Positions 1-8,369 of a stretch of 64,000 nt of DNA are shown piece after piece (positions within the stretch are counted from its first letter, which is position 1; each line of letters opens with the position of its first letter). The stretch lies in the NCBI GenBank assembly GCA_049976445.1, contig JBMFIF010000003.1:6013-70012 (forward strand), given 5' to 3'. Made by a program: the position numbers and the translations under genes. Origin of the DNA: JAVZOV01 sp049976445. GTDB taxonomy: Archaea > Thermoproteota > Thermoprotei > Gearchaeales > WAQG01. Below the pieces are notes generated by a model. It was not told where the DNA came from. It saw only the letters and a program-made list of their open reading frames with translations, and did no database searches.

Positions 1-1401
1 CGTCCGCGTATATACCAAAACGAATATATACGTATTATACCATTAGGAGGTTTTGGAGAAGTAGGACGTAGTTCTATTCTTGTGGAGACCCCAAATAGTA
101 AAGTTTTATTGGATGCTGGAGCGAGACCTGGCGCGAAAACACTCTACGATGAGTATCCGGCATTTCATATTGATGGATTAGATATTGAGGATCTTGACGC
201 TATAGTAATATCACATGCACATTTCGATCATACTGCAGCATTACCTTATCTTTTCAAATATGGGTATAGAGGTCCTGTTTATATGACTGAACCTACACTG
301 CATCTAACATATTTAATTATAAAAGATTATCTTGATGTTGCTTTAAAAGAAGGACGCCCGTTACCTTATACTATGAATGATGTACGCACAATGATGCAGC
401 ATGTCATAACAATAGATTATGAAGAGGTTGTAGATATCGCTCCTGACATAAAACTTACACTTTATAATGCAGGTCATATTTTAGGTTCGAGTAGTGTACA
501 TCTTCATATTGGTGATGGCTTACATAACATAGTATATAGTGGCGATTTTAAGTTTGCCAATACACGTCTTCTTAACAAGGCGTTTAATAATTTTAAACGT
601 GTTGAAACACTTATAATAGAATCTACTTATGGTGCACCAACAGATGTAATGCCATCTGTTGAAGAGACTGAGCAATCTCTTATAAAAGTTGTCAAGGATA
701 CTTTAGAGCGTGGCGGTAAAGTTTTAATGCCTATGCTTTCAGTAGGACGAGCACAAGAAGTCATGCTTGCTTTGTATGAAGCAATTGAGAATAATAAGAT
801 GCCTAAAGTACCTATATATGTTGAAGGTATGATATTAGAAAGCACAGCACTTCATACTGCATTTTTGGATGAGCTTTCATGGGATATTAAGAATAAGGTG
901 TTTAAGGAAGGTGTTATACCATTCAAATCAGATTATTTCTATATGCTTCATGAAAAGACTGATAGATCAGAAATCGTAGAAGGTTCACCATGCATTATAA
1001 TGGCTCCTTCAGGTATGCTCAATGGAGGACCAGCTTTAGAGTACTTACGTCTTTTAGCTAATGATGAGAAAAGTACTGTAGTATTTACATCATACCAAGT
1101 TTCAGGTACATTAGGCAGACGATTAAAAGATGGTATCAGAGAGGTTATGCTGCCTGACGAAAAAGGTATAGAACGACTTGTCACTGTAAAAATGGACGTC
1201 CAAAGTATAGAAGGATTTTCGGGTCACAGTGATAGAAAACAACTTTTAAATTATATCCGAACTATGCCACAAAAACCTAGATTAGTGATAGTAAATCATG
1301 GCGAAAAATCAAAGAGCTTACAATTAGCTAATGCAATAGAAAAAATTTTTAACATAAAAACTGTAGTACCGGAAGTTCTTGAAGCAATTAAAGTGCACTA
1401 G
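1..1401 (+). CDS. fttA: aCPSF1 / FttA beta-CASP ribonuclease (5' truncated by window edge)
   Basis: Metallo-beta-lactamase/beta-CASP nuclease of the archaeal CPSF1 family, which cleaves nascent RNA and drives transcription termination. The frame is open from base 1, so the true start lies upstream; the usual N-terminal KH domains (roughly 170-180 residues) are missing from the window. Seen: an entry strand ending GGFGEVGRSS, the zinc motif HAHFDH at nt 214-231, the aspartate of the SGDFKF strand, ESTYG, the VGRAQE beta-CASP motif, GFSGHSDRKQ and a terminal NHGEKSK histidine motif. Both halves of the catalytic core are intact, so the enzyme should be active. The order of motifs and the match to aCPSF1 over its whole visible length make this call firm. 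A GTG at 82 is in frame but would cut off the first beta strands, so it is not the start. Confidence 0.95.
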   Translation, partial: RPRIYQNEYIRIIPLGGFGEVGRSSILVETPNSKVLLDAGARPGAKTLYDEYPAFHIDGLDIEDLDAIVISHAHFDHTAALPYLFKYGYRGPVYMTEPTLHLTYLIIKDYLDVALKEGRPLPYTMNDVRTMMQHVITIDYEEVVDIAPDIKLTLYNAGHILGSSSVHLHIGDGLHNIVYSGDFKFANTRLLNKAFNNFKRVETLIIESTYGAPTDVMPSVEETEQSLIKVVKDTLERGGKVLMPMLSVGRAQEVMLALYEAIENNKMPKVPIYVEGMILESTALHTAFLDELSWDIKNKVFKEGVIPFKSDYFYMLHEKTDRSEIVEGSPCIIMAPSGMLNGGPALEYLRLLANDEKSTVVFTSYQVSGTLGRRLKDGIREVMLPDEKGIERLVTVKMDVQSIEGFSGHSDRKQLLNYIRTMPQKPRLVIVNHGEKSKSLQLANAIEKIFNIKTVVPEVLEAIKVH

Positions 1402-1444
1402 ACTACTATCGAAAGCATGTACTTCATAATGGATGTAAAAATTT

Positions 1445-1939
1445 TTATCTCAATAATTCTGCTACTACCCTCCAGATTTTATCATTAAGATGATGTAAAT
1501 TTCTAGCAACTTTTCCATGTTTATCTTTAATTAATTGCGACCAGTTATCTAATATTTCAACAACAGCTAGTGGTCTATTATTTAATTGATCAACTACAAC
1601 AGCTAACATTCCTTCTTTAAGTTCTCCTACAATTTTAGTAATACCTGGAGCCATTACATCTGCTCCATTTATTATATGAGGAACAGCTCCTTGATCTACA
1701 TACAATCTTGGAAGTTGAAGTATAAGCTTTGAAGTGAGGAAGGGCATCATTTTATTATTTATTTCTATTATCTCGGGTTTTTTATCTATCAAATAAATTA
1801 TTTCTCCACTTTTTAATTCTATGTATTCTATAATCCTATCTGATAGATCTAATTTAATATTGTTTATTTTTAATTGCTCGTTCAGTTTTTTGCTATCACC
1901 TTTGCTTAGATAAAAACGTTTTTTAATCTGAGCGCTCAT
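1445..1939 (-). CDS. PUA-domain RNA-binding protein (archaeal MCT-1/Tma20-like)
   Basis: About 164 residues. The C-terminal half is a PUA domain (around GAVPHIINGADVMAPGI, followed by a strand containing EGMLAVVVDQLNNRPLAV). The N-terminal half is lysine-rich and resembles the pre-PUA domain of MCT-1-type proteins, which in eukaryotes work in translation re-initiation; the archaeal role is not established. I chose the ATG at 1939 rather than the in-frame one at 1966 because a TATA-like element at 1968-1977 sits about 27 bp upstream, which suggests a leaderless message. It is divergent from the Lsm gene and convergent with fttA. The PUA fold is secure and the precise family is moderately so. 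Confidence 0.8.
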   Translation of the reverse strand: MSAQIKKRFYLSKGDSKKLNEQLKINNIKLDLSDRIIEYIELKSGEIIYLIDKKPEIIEINNKMMPFLTSKLILQLPRLYVDQGAVPHIINGADVMAPGITKIVGELKEGMLAVVVDQLNNRPLAVVEILDNWSQLIKDKHGKVARNLHHLNDKIWRVVAELLR

Positions 1940-1967
1940 GATTCTACATAACTTATAGAAAAACACA

Positions 1968-1977
1968 TTTATATATG
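1968..1977. promoter_or_regulatory. Shared TATA element between the PUA and Lsm genes
   Basis: The near-symmetrical AT stretch TTTATATATG lies 29 bp from the start of the leftward PUA gene and about 40 bp from the start of the rightward Lsm gene. It could serve as TATA box in both directions. The rightward gene would have a short leader carrying its ribosome-binding site. Position is the only evidence. Confidence 0.4.
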
Positions 1978-2015
1978 AAACTGTTAAACATCATTAGTAG
2001 TAGAAGGTGAGTTAT

Positions 2016-2258
2016 GTGAGCCGTAATCCAAACATAGGCGAGGTACAATCTAGAGATTTTCTACAGGCAAGCATAGGACAGACAGTATTAGTTAAATTAA
2101 AGGGTGGCAGATTTGTAAGAGGAATTCTAAAAAGTTTTGATATGCACATGAACCTTATATTATTAGATGCAGAAGAAATAGATGAAAATAAAAATACACG
2201 TAAACTTGGCACGCTAGTTGTACGTGGAGATAACGTAATTCTGATATCACCTTCATAG
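2016..2258 (+). CDS. Lsm/Sm-like archaeal protein (SmAP)
   Basis: An 80-residue Sm-fold protein that forms RNA-binding rings. Sm1 is seen as GQTVLVKLKGGRFVRGILKSFD followed by DMHMNLIL (split here by the usual turn), and Sm2 as LGTLVVRGDNVILISPS, the RGDNV signature of archaeal SmAPs. GTG at 2016 is preferred over GTG at 2007 because AGGTGA at 2005-2010 would be its ribosome-binding site. The downstream L37e gene follows after 11 bp, and its own AGGTGA overlaps this stop codon. The lsm-rpl37e pairing is common across archaea. Confidence 0.93.
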   Translation: MSRNPNIGEVQSRDFLQASIGQTVLVKLKGGRFVRGILKSFDMHMNLILLDAEEIDENKNTRKLGTLVVRGDNVILISPS

Positions 2259-2269
2259 GTGAGTATCAA

Positions 2270-2455
2270 ATGAAGGGCACATCATCAATGGGAAAAATGA
2301 ACCGAACTCCTACACATATAAGATGTAGGAGATGCGGAAGGCACTCATACAACATCACAAAAAGATATTGTGCAGCTTGCGGATTTGGTCGTACAAGTAA
2401 AATAAGACAATACAGCTGGCAGAATAAAAAAGTTAATGGAATCAGACTTATTTAG
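2270..2455 (+). CDS. rpl37e: 50S ribosomal protein L37e
   Basis: A 61-residue zinc-ribbon ribosomal protein. The N-terminus MKGTSSMGKMN and the CRRCGRHSYN...CAACGFG zinc ligands (C19, C22, C34, C37) match the L37e family along its full length, ending in the basic SWQNKK segment that contacts 23S rRNA. It sits 11 bp behind the Lsm gene in what looks like one transcript. An AGGTGA at 2257-2262 is the ribosome-binding site. Confidence 0.97.
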   Translation: MKGTSSMGKMNRTPTHIRCRRCGRHSYNITKRYCAACGFGRTSKIRQYSWQNKKVNGIRLI

Positions 2456-2476
2456 TACTGCTATGTTAAATATCAT

Positions 2477-2550
2477 GGGCCGGTAGTTCAGCCTGGGAGA
2501 ATGCCCGCTTGGCATGCGGGAGGTCGCGGGTTCAAATCCCGCCCGGTCCA
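2477..2550 (+). tRNA. tRNA-Ala (GGC)
   Basis: Full cloverleaf. The acceptor stem (2477-2483 with 2543-2549) has the G3:U70 pair that marks alanine tRNAs. The anticodon arm is CCCGC-TTGGCAT-GCGGG with anticodon GGC at 2511-2513; the T arm is GCGGG-TTCAAAT-CCCGC; the discriminator is A. No CCA is encoded and there is no intron. Confidence 0.97.
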
Positions 2551-2643
2551 CTAATCTTATCAATAATTTTGCTGAATTATTCAAAAATTTGAGTACTTTA
2601 GTAAAAATGGAAACTTGAACTATAAGATACTTAAAAATGAAAG

Positions 2644-2663
2644 CCTCACTCCTAGGAGTGAGG
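2644..2663. repeat. Perfect 20-bp palindrome
   Basis: CCTCACTCCTAGGAGTGAGG is its own reverse complement with no spacer. It lies alone in the 176-bp gap between tRNA-Ala and the SmAP3-like gene, about 100 bp before that gene. It could be a dimeric regulator site, a strong short hairpin in RNA, or a relic of a transposon end. No second copy was noticed in the window. Confidence 0.8.
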
Positions 2664-2760
2664 AGAGGTTATAAAACTCTTTAGTATGCAGGATATTTTA
2701 AAGGGGCGATAGATAGATTTTTAATTAATGCTATTATTTTCGATTAGGGAGGTCGAAGGG

Positions 2761-3180
2761 ATGTCTATAGTCGGGATTCGAAGGTTCACGAGTGAAATTA
2801 ATAACTTAGTAGGGCGAATAATAGAAGTTCATACATCGCTTGGTAAAACATACATTGGGCGTTTATCTGCAATAGATCCGGATAAACTAAATATGATACT
2901 TACAGATGTTTCTAGTGACGGTAACAAATATCATGCCGTTGTACTTAATGGCTCAAATATAACAGAGATATTACTTAAGGAAAAACCATTCGATATGAGA
3001 GCATTAGCTGAAAGATTAGAAAAAATATTTCCTAAGATGGTTAGATATGATGAAAGCACACGGTTGATAATTGTTGCAGAGCGTGTAAAAGTTGGGGAAC
3101 AAGGCGTTATCGAAGGAGCAGGGCCTATTGCCGAAAAAGTTAAGTCAATATACGATCAATATATGAAAGAAATTCAGTAA
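2761..3180 (+). CDS. SmAP3-type Lsm protein with C-terminal domain
   Basis: 139 residues. An N-terminal Sm fold (about residues 10-75, with GRIIEVHTSLGKTYIGRL and a closing strand around NGSNITEIL) is followed by a ~65-residue extra domain ending KSIYDQYMKEIQ. This two-domain layout is that of crenarchaeal SmAP3 rather than the short SmAP1/2. ATG 2761 has a GGGAGGTCG ribosome-binding site 5-12 bp upstream, which excludes the ATG at 2728. It precedes the TGT gene by 20 bp and is probably co-transcribed with it. Confidence 0.85.
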   Translation: MSIVGIRRFTSEINNLVGRIIEVHTSLGKTYIGRLSAIDPDKLNMILTDVSSDGNKYHAVVLNGSNITEILLKEKPFDMRALAERLEKIFPKMVRYDESTRLIIVAERVKVGEQGVIEGAGPIAEKVKSIYDQYMKEIQ

Positions 3181-3200
3181 GATGAATACGTAATCGTAAA

Positions 3201-4787
3201 ATGAGCTTCGAAATACTGGATAAAAGCCTTTGTGGGAGAATTGGTCTACTTAAGACTAGGCACGGAAACATTAAAACACCTACGCTCTTGCCAGTTTTAA
3301 ACCCTGTAAAGCAAGAGCTTTCTGCACAAGATATTGCTAAAATAGGTTTTGATGCGGTAATAACTAACGCTTATCTTCTTTGGAGAAATATGAAGGGAAA
3401 GCCACGAGATGTTCATGATCATTTAAACTTTAATGGGCCAATAATGACGGATTCTGGAGCTTATCAGATTTTACGTTATGGTGCTGTTGAAGTTAAGCCT
3501 GAAGAAATTGTGGAATACGAAAAATTAATCAATAGTGATATTGCGGTAATACTTGATGTGCCAACCGGTCCAGATGATGATTGGAATAAGGCTAAAGAAA
3601 GTGTGGAAATAACGCTACATAGAGCAATTGAAAGTAATAAAATAAGGGATCATGAAAGACTTTGGGTTGGTCCTATCCAAGGTGGTAAATATCTTGATTT
3701 AGTTAGGTTATCAGCTAAATCAATGTATCAACAGGGTTTTGATATATATGCTGTAGGAAGTCCAACTGGTTTAATGGAAGGTTACAAATTTAGTACGGTA
3801 TTGAAAATGGTGATTACTGCGAAAAGTATTATTGGTTCTGGGAATCCATTACACTTATTTGGCGCGGGCCATCCTATGTTCTTTCCGTTTATGGTTGCGG
3901 TTGGGGTAGATTTATTTGATTCTGCCGCGTACGCGCTTTATGCACAAGATGGTAGATATATAACTTCATCAGGTACTTTTAGGATAAACGATTTAAAAGA
4001 ATTACCATGTAATTGTCCTGTATGCTCAAAAGCCTCTGCAGATGATGTAAGAAATATGTCTCAAGAAGAAAGAAAGCGTTTTTTGATGATTCATAATTTG
4101 TATGTTAGTTTATCTGAAGTAAAAAGAGTACGCCAACACATAACTGAAGGTACACTCTGGGAACTTTGTGAAGAAAGAAGTCGTGCGCATCCATCCTTGT
4201 TTAACGCTATGAAAGTTCTTGTGAAGTTTCATAAATATCTTGAACGATGTGACCCAATCACTAAACCTGTTATTCATGGTCTCTTTTTCTATAGCAATGA
4301 GACTGCATTAAGGCCTCAGACTTATAGACATGTAATGAGAATTATATCAAATTATTCACCAGAATTTGTTAAACTTATTATATTACTTCCTCCAGTAATA
4401 AATAGGCCATACATCAGATCTTCTGTTATAAGGAATATTATACAACTAATCAATAATACAAAATATGCAAATTCATCATGTATAGCTATTGTTGGCGATC
4501 CGTTTATTTTTATACCAATAGAACTTTCTGAAATATATCCTTTATCACAATATGAAGGCATGGCATGCTCTAAAGCTCTTTCAAAAATATTCATAGATAA
4601 TTTTCCTAATCTCAAATTTCTTGATGGACTAGAAGTAGCAATATCAATATCTGACAAGCACAATAATGATCTTCTTAATAAAATCAATGAATATTTAAGA
4701 GAAAAAGGAGTAAAAGTTATCGAAATTAGTTTGAAAAAAGGAGATTCTATGATAAAAATTCTTAAAAATGTGCTTAGTTTGTTATAA
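3201..4787 (+). CDS. tgtA: Archaeosine tRNA-guanine transglycosylase, catalytic subunit (no PUA)
   Basis: TIM-barrel TGT that exchanges guanine-15 of tRNA for preQ0, the first tRNA step of archaeosine synthesis. Seen: the nucleophile region MTDSGAYQ, PIQGGKYLDL, HLFGAGHP, and the zinc site CNCPVC with the later histidine of MIHNLY. The residues after about 350 form a second domain with a degenerate ILLPPVINRPYIRSS stretch, which recalls the ArcS core motif but lacks its Cys and His. At 528 residues it ends before the C2/PUA domains that single-chain archaeal TGTs carry; those domains are in a separate gene at 10516-10971. No clear Shine-Dalgarno is seen. Confidence 0.93.
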   Translation: MSFEILDKSLCGRIGLLKTRHGNIKTPTLLPVLNPVKQELSAQDIAKIGFDAVITNAYLLWRNMKGKPRDVHDHLNFNGPIMTDSGAYQILRYGAVEVKPEEIVEYEKLINSDIAVILDVPTGPDDDWNKAKESVEITLHRAIESNKIRDHERLWVGPIQGGKYLDLVRLSAKSMYQQGFDIYAVGSPTGLMEGYKFSTVLKMVITAKSIIGSGNPLHLFGAGHPMFFPFMVAVGVDLFDSAAYALYAQDGRYITSSGTFRINDLKELPCNCPVCSKASADDVRNMSQEERKRFLMIHNLYVSLSEVKRVRQHITEGTLWELCEERSRAHPSLFNAMKVLVKFHKYLERCDPITKPVIHGLFFYSNETALRPQTYRHVMRIISNYSPEFVKLIILLPPVINRPYIRSSVIRNIIQLINNTKYANSSCIAIVGDPFIFIPIELSEIYPLSQYEGMACSKALSKIFIDNFPNLKFLDGLEVAISISDKHNNDLLNKINEYLREKGVKVIEISLKKGDSMIKILKNVLSLL

Positions 4788-4801
4788 TTCTGTTATTTAT
4801 T

Positions 4802-5572
4802 TCACATGTAGAACATGAATTTTTCTCTGCTTTTTTCATCGAGTGCTTTTTGTTCACTTTCTTTCATACTTGCTTCTATTCTAGCTTCAATTTCTTCTAC
4901 TTCTTTTCTAATAGATTCTATATTAATTTCTGCGTCATAGTATTCATTAAGTATGTTTAAAGCTATCATTGTCGCACGTGTATCTGGTTCAAATTGTCTA
5001 GCATAGGGAAGTATGGTTATAGCAGGAAATTCGTTAAGTTCAAAGTAAGAGAGTAATGATGCTAATGGTCCAAAAATTGTTAAACGTGCATCCATTGGTT
5101 TTCCGAAGATTTTTTTAGTTGATGCATATGCACTAGTATACGCGACTCTGTATTCATCATCATTATCACTTCTGTATTTATCTGATAATCCTCCAATAAG
5201 GACTGCTTCTTTAAAACCTTGAGTTATAACCCATTCAGCTATTCCTCGTGTTAGTAAGTGCATTTCTCTAGGTTCTGGGGGGGATTCTGTAACCATTACT
5301 ATAAAGTTTTTTCTTTTGTAAAGTTCAAAAGGTAGTTGGATTCTTGAATCACCCATCTTCACAACTAGTGGTAATCTGTCTAATAGAATATATCCAATAT
5401 GTTTTGAATCTGACTGATCAGCTATATATCTAGTAGTTAGGTATCCTACTGCTCCAATTCCATGAAATCCTGTAAGAAATATTTTATTTTTTCCTATAGG
5501 CTCTCTTATCATCTTATCTTTTAATATTACTGTGAATTTTGTTTTTTCGTTCATTCGTTCTTCTGTTCTCAT
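4802..5572 (-). CDS. PAC2-family protein with C-terminal HbYX motif (PbaB-like)
   Basis: Proteasome-assembly-chaperone 2 (COG2047) fold: FLTGFHGIGAVGYLT near the N-terminus, AEWVITQGFKEAVLIGGL, and a later stretch that includes AITILPYARQFEPD. The C-terminal ~50 residues are a charged helix that ends in Phe-Tyr-Met. That is a hydrophobic-Tyr-any (HbYX) tail, as used to dock on the 20S proteasome by archaeal PbaB and PAN. It is convergent with tgtA and leads away from aCPSF2. ATG 5572 has GAGGT 11 bp upstream; a GTG at 5590 is an alternative. No proteasome gene lies in the window. Confidence 0.85.
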   Translation of the reverse strand: MRTEERMNEKTKFTVILKDKMIREPIGKNKIFLTGFHGIGAVGYLTTRYIADQSDSKHIGYILLDRLPLVVKMGDSRIQLPFELYKRKNFIVMVTESPPEPREMHLLTRGIAEWVITQGFKEAVLIGGLSDKYRSDNDDEYRVAYTSAYASTKKIFGKPMDARLTIFGPLASLLSYFELNEFPAITILPYARQFEPDTRATMIALNILNEYYDAEINIESIRKEVEEIEARIEASMKESEQKALDEKSREKFMFYM

Positions 5573-5658
5573 AATTTTTTTCAACCTCACACTATTAATT
5601 ATAGCTAAAAATAAATATGTAACTTAATTATAACACTATGAACTACAAGTGAAAAATC

Positions 5659-6927
5659 ATGTCCGAGGTTACAATTCAAGTTTTAGGCGCTGGAGGAGAA
5701 GTAGGTAGGTCTGGAATCCTTATTAAACATAAAGAACGAGCACTGCTCTTGGATTATGGTACACTTACGAATGATGAGGTACAATTTCCATTACACGTAT
5801 CACCAAGGAATCTTTCTGCAGTGATATTATCGCATGCACATTTAGATCACTCAGGTGCACTTCCAATGCTTTATGCTTCAGCAAAAGCACCACCGCTCTA
5901 TTCAACGATAATGACGCTTGAGTTAACAGATATTCTTCTTCATGATTTTATGAACATCAGCACATCGTATTTACCATTTGAAGAGAGAGAAGTTCAAAGG
6001 ATGTTCAAGCATTCAATACCAATTACTGCTGGAGATTCAATAGACATAGATGATTTTCACGTAAAATTTTATGATGCAGGACATATTCCTGGTAGTTTAA
6101 TGGTTGAAGTAGAGGTCAGTAACAAAAGAATACTATACACCGGCGATTTTAATACATGGGAGACAAAACTTCTTAAACCTGCACAGGTACCGGATCCAGG
6201 ATATGATCTTGTCATAAGTGAGAGTACTTATTCTGGGGTCGAACACCCGCCAAGAAATGATGTCGAGAAAAAATTAATAGAAATATCAACAGCTACAGTA
6301 GAAAATAAAGGTTTTGTTTTAATACCGGCGTTCTCTGTAGGAAGGTCTCAAGAGATCCTATCAATCTTTGAAGAACATAACATACCATACACAATATATC
6401 TAGATGGAATGGCAAAAGAGGTTGGATCATTATTTTTACAATATCCCTCATTCTTTAAGGATTATTCATTACTTAAAAAAGCATTAGAGAGAGCAATATG
6501 GGTTAATTCAAATGCTCAACGAAAGAGAATAGTAGAAAGACCAAATATAGTGGTGACACCTGCAGGCATGTTAAAAGGTGGACCAGCAGTATATTACATG
6601 AACAAAATTGTAACCGTTAATAAAAATTCAATAATCTTAGTATCCTATCAAGTTCCAGGCACTCCTGGTCGCAAACTTTATGATGAACGTTTATGGTTCA
6701 TGTCCAATATTAAAAAAGATATTAAGGTCGAAGCAACAGTCGAGTGGTTAGATTTTTCAAGTCATTGTGGGCATTCTCAACTCAAATCATTTCTAACAAG
6801 GATAGACCCTAATAAAATATTATTAGTTCATGGTGAAACACAAAAAGCGTCTGTTCTTAAATCAGAATTAGAGGAGCATGGTATTAATGTCGAAATTGCA
6901 AAAAACGGATACGCAATACAGATATAA
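5659..6927 (+). CDS. aCPSF2 beta-CASP ribonuclease
   Basis: 422-residue MBL/beta-CASP nuclease of the archaeal CPSF2 group, without KH domains. Ligands seen: HAHLDH (H59, H61, D63, H64), the histidine of DAGHIPGS, the TGDFNT aspartate, ESTYSG, VGRSQEIL, FSSHCGHSQ and the closing VHGETQ. All catalytic residues are present. Family members degrade or trim RNA, with 5'-3' exo and endo activity reported for relatives. It overlaps the downstream presenilin-like gene by about 40 bp, so the two are probably one operon. Confidence 0.94.
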   Translation: MSEVTIQVLGAGGEVGRSGILIKHKERALLLDYGTLTNDEVQFPLHVSPRNLSAVILSHAHLDHSGALPMLYASAKAPPLYSTIMTLELTDILLHDFMNISTSYLPFEEREVQRMFKHSIPITAGDSIDIDDFHVKFYDAGHIPGSLMVEVEVSNKRILYTGDFNTWETKLLKPAQVPDPGYDLVISESTYSGVEHPPRNDVEKKLIEISTATVENKGFVLIPAFSVGRSQEILSIFEEHNIPYTIYLDGMAKEVGSLFLQYPSFFKDYSLLKKALERAIWVNSNAQRKRIVERPNIVVTPAGMLKGGPAVYYMNKIVTVNKNSIILVSYQVPGTPGRKLYDERLWFMSNIKKDIKVEATVEWLDFSSHCGHSQLKSFLTRIDPNKILLVHGETQKASVLKSELEEHGINVEIAKNGYAIQI

Positions 6928-7837
6928 GTTAATTGCTATTCAATTTTTAAAAGTAACCTTTTTACTATTATTTATGTCATTACTAACACTATTATTTACA
7001 CTTAATTTACAATATAATGGGACCGGAACTATAATAAGAAATGCTACTGGTACTACAAATATTCAAACAGCAACAGGTGAAGCTGCATTCATGGCGGTTT
7101 CTGCACTTATTGGTGCATCTCTAATATTTTTCTTATTGCTTAAGCATAAGTTCACTTTTATTTATCTACTTTTTATCAGCTCAATGTTTATAGTTACATT
7201 TGTAGCACTTGAACTACATTTAACATCATTACTGAATTTTAACCAAATTAATGAAAATATCTTGATACTAATGTCTCTGTTACTCTCGCTTATTATAGTT
7301 TATTCTGTCTTCATAAATAAAAATATAACAATAAATACTATTGGATTAACATTCTTCGTAAGTATCACAGGGTCATTATTAGGAATCATGTTTACTGATG
7401 TACAAATCACACTAATTCTTCTTATATTATCACTTTATGATATTTTTACAGTTACAAAAGGACCATTAAAAAAGATTGTAATAAAAATAAATGAGATCGA
7501 AGAAAAAACAATGAAAGGAATCATTTCAGATACAAGTCACATAAATTCTCAAAGTAAAAATGTAATGACAGAAAAAAAGTTAAATTTTCGACGAGGAATG
7601 TTCCTTACTCTAGGTCATGTTGAGTTCGGAATTGGTGATATGTTGTTTTATTCTGCAATTATATCTAATGCCTTCACTATAGCATTCTTAGTTTATACTA
7701 TAACGTTAATAGGAGTAATTATTGGTGTCGGATTTACTCTTTACCTATTAACTCGAAGAGAATTAGTTCCTGGATTACCAATACCATCGTTATTAGGTTT
7801 GATAGCTTTATGGATCACAAAGCTCTTTTTAATATAA
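6887..7837 (+). CDS. Presenilin/signal-peptide-peptidase-like intramembrane aspartyl protease
   Basis: About 316 residues with roughly nine hydrophobic segments. The two catalytic aspartates sit in the hallmark motifs: LSLYDIFTV (YD) and EFGIGDMLFYS (GxGD), separated by a hydrophilic loop with many Ser, Lys and Thr. PGLPIPSLLG near the C-terminus fits the PAL-type motif that completes the active site. The family cleaves transmembrane helices. ATG 6887 has GAGGA at a better distance than ATG 6878; both lie inside the end of aCPSF2. The natural substrate is not indicated by the context. Confidence 0.9.
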   Translation: MSKLQKTDTQYRYKLIAIQFLKVTFLLLFMSLLTLLFTLNLQYNGTGTIIRNATGTTNIQTATGEAAFMAVSALIGASLIFFLLLKHKFTFIYLLFISSMFIVTFVALELHLTSLLNFNQINENILILMSLLLSLIIVYSVFINKNITINTIGLTFFVSITGSLLGIMFTDVQITLILLILSLYDIFTVTKGPLKKIVIKINEIEEKTMKGIISDTSHINSQSKNVMTEKKLNFRRGMFLTLGHVEFGIGDMLFYSAIISNAFTIAFLVYTITLIGVIIGVGFTLYLLTRRELVPGLPIPSLLGLIALWITKLFLI

Positions 7838-7841
7838 ATGG

Positions 7842-8036
7842 TTATAATGTTACGATCGGGCATGTAATTTGTTTTATTAAATTTTCAGCTTTTTCTGGTG
7901 ATATTTTATAAGTATATAATTTTGATGATGTGCGCAATTTTAATTTTACAACATCACCGCTTCTTTTAACACGACATTCTTTAGCTCTTTTAGCAATTTC
8001 TAAAAATTCTTTTTCATCAAATATTTCTACTGGCAT
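7842..8036 (-). CDS. rpl38e: 50S ribosomal protein L38e
   Basis: 64 residues. MPVEIFDEKEFLEIAKRA, CRVKRSGDVVKLKLRTSS and PEKAENLIKQITCP match L38e along its whole length. L38e is restricted to eukaryotes and part of the TACK archaea, so it is a useful lineage marker. It is convergent with the presenilin-like gene, with stops 4 bp apart. Confidence 0.93.
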   Translation of the reverse strand: MPVEIFDEKEFLEIAKRAKECRVKRSGDVVKLKLRTSSKLYTYKISPEKAENLIKQITCPIVTL

Positions 8037-8112
8037 TTCCGCTCACTTACCTGTCATTATAAAATTCTAGTTAATATTTTTATTGTCATATTCTAAATTA
8101 TTTAAAAAAGCT

Positions 8113-8369
8113 TTATAGAGATTGTCCAGTAGAAGCAGAATAATTCTCTAGGATTATCCCCCTGCTGTTAGTAAGGAAGACCTTTGGAGCACTAATTCCA
8201 AGCTCTGCTGACAAGTCTTCGGCGATCTTAGAAATACTTCCATCTTCAGCCTTGTAATCAACATCTTTCAATACAAGCTTAATCGACCTTACATAAGCCT
8301 CATGAAAATTTTTAGCTATGAAAATTAGGATGAATAGGCATGCAGCAAGCAGTAGTCTCAGCTTGTCAT
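8113..8369 (-). pseudogene. Possible decayed small membrane-anchored protein
   Basis: The 570-bp gap between L38e and tRNA-Val is not empty. On the minus strand an 83-codon frame from 8361 to the stop at 8113 reads as a hydrophobic helix (LRLLLAACLFILIFIAKNF) followed by a soluble domain with ISKIAEDLSAELGI and VFLTNSRGIILENYS. An ATG at 8369, about 25 bp below a TATA-like TTTATAAAT, is out of frame with it and meets a stop after three codons. This suggests a one-base frameshift at the start. I do not recognise the protein. The segment looks richer in G+C than its surroundings. The remaining 8370-8605 holds only promoter-like AT sequence. Confidence 0.35.

Noticed and set aside
2345..2584. 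Minus-strand frame with DRAGFEPATSRM-type peptide
   Set aside because: This is the well-known artefact of translating the antisense of a tRNA gene (tRNA-Ala at 2477-2550).
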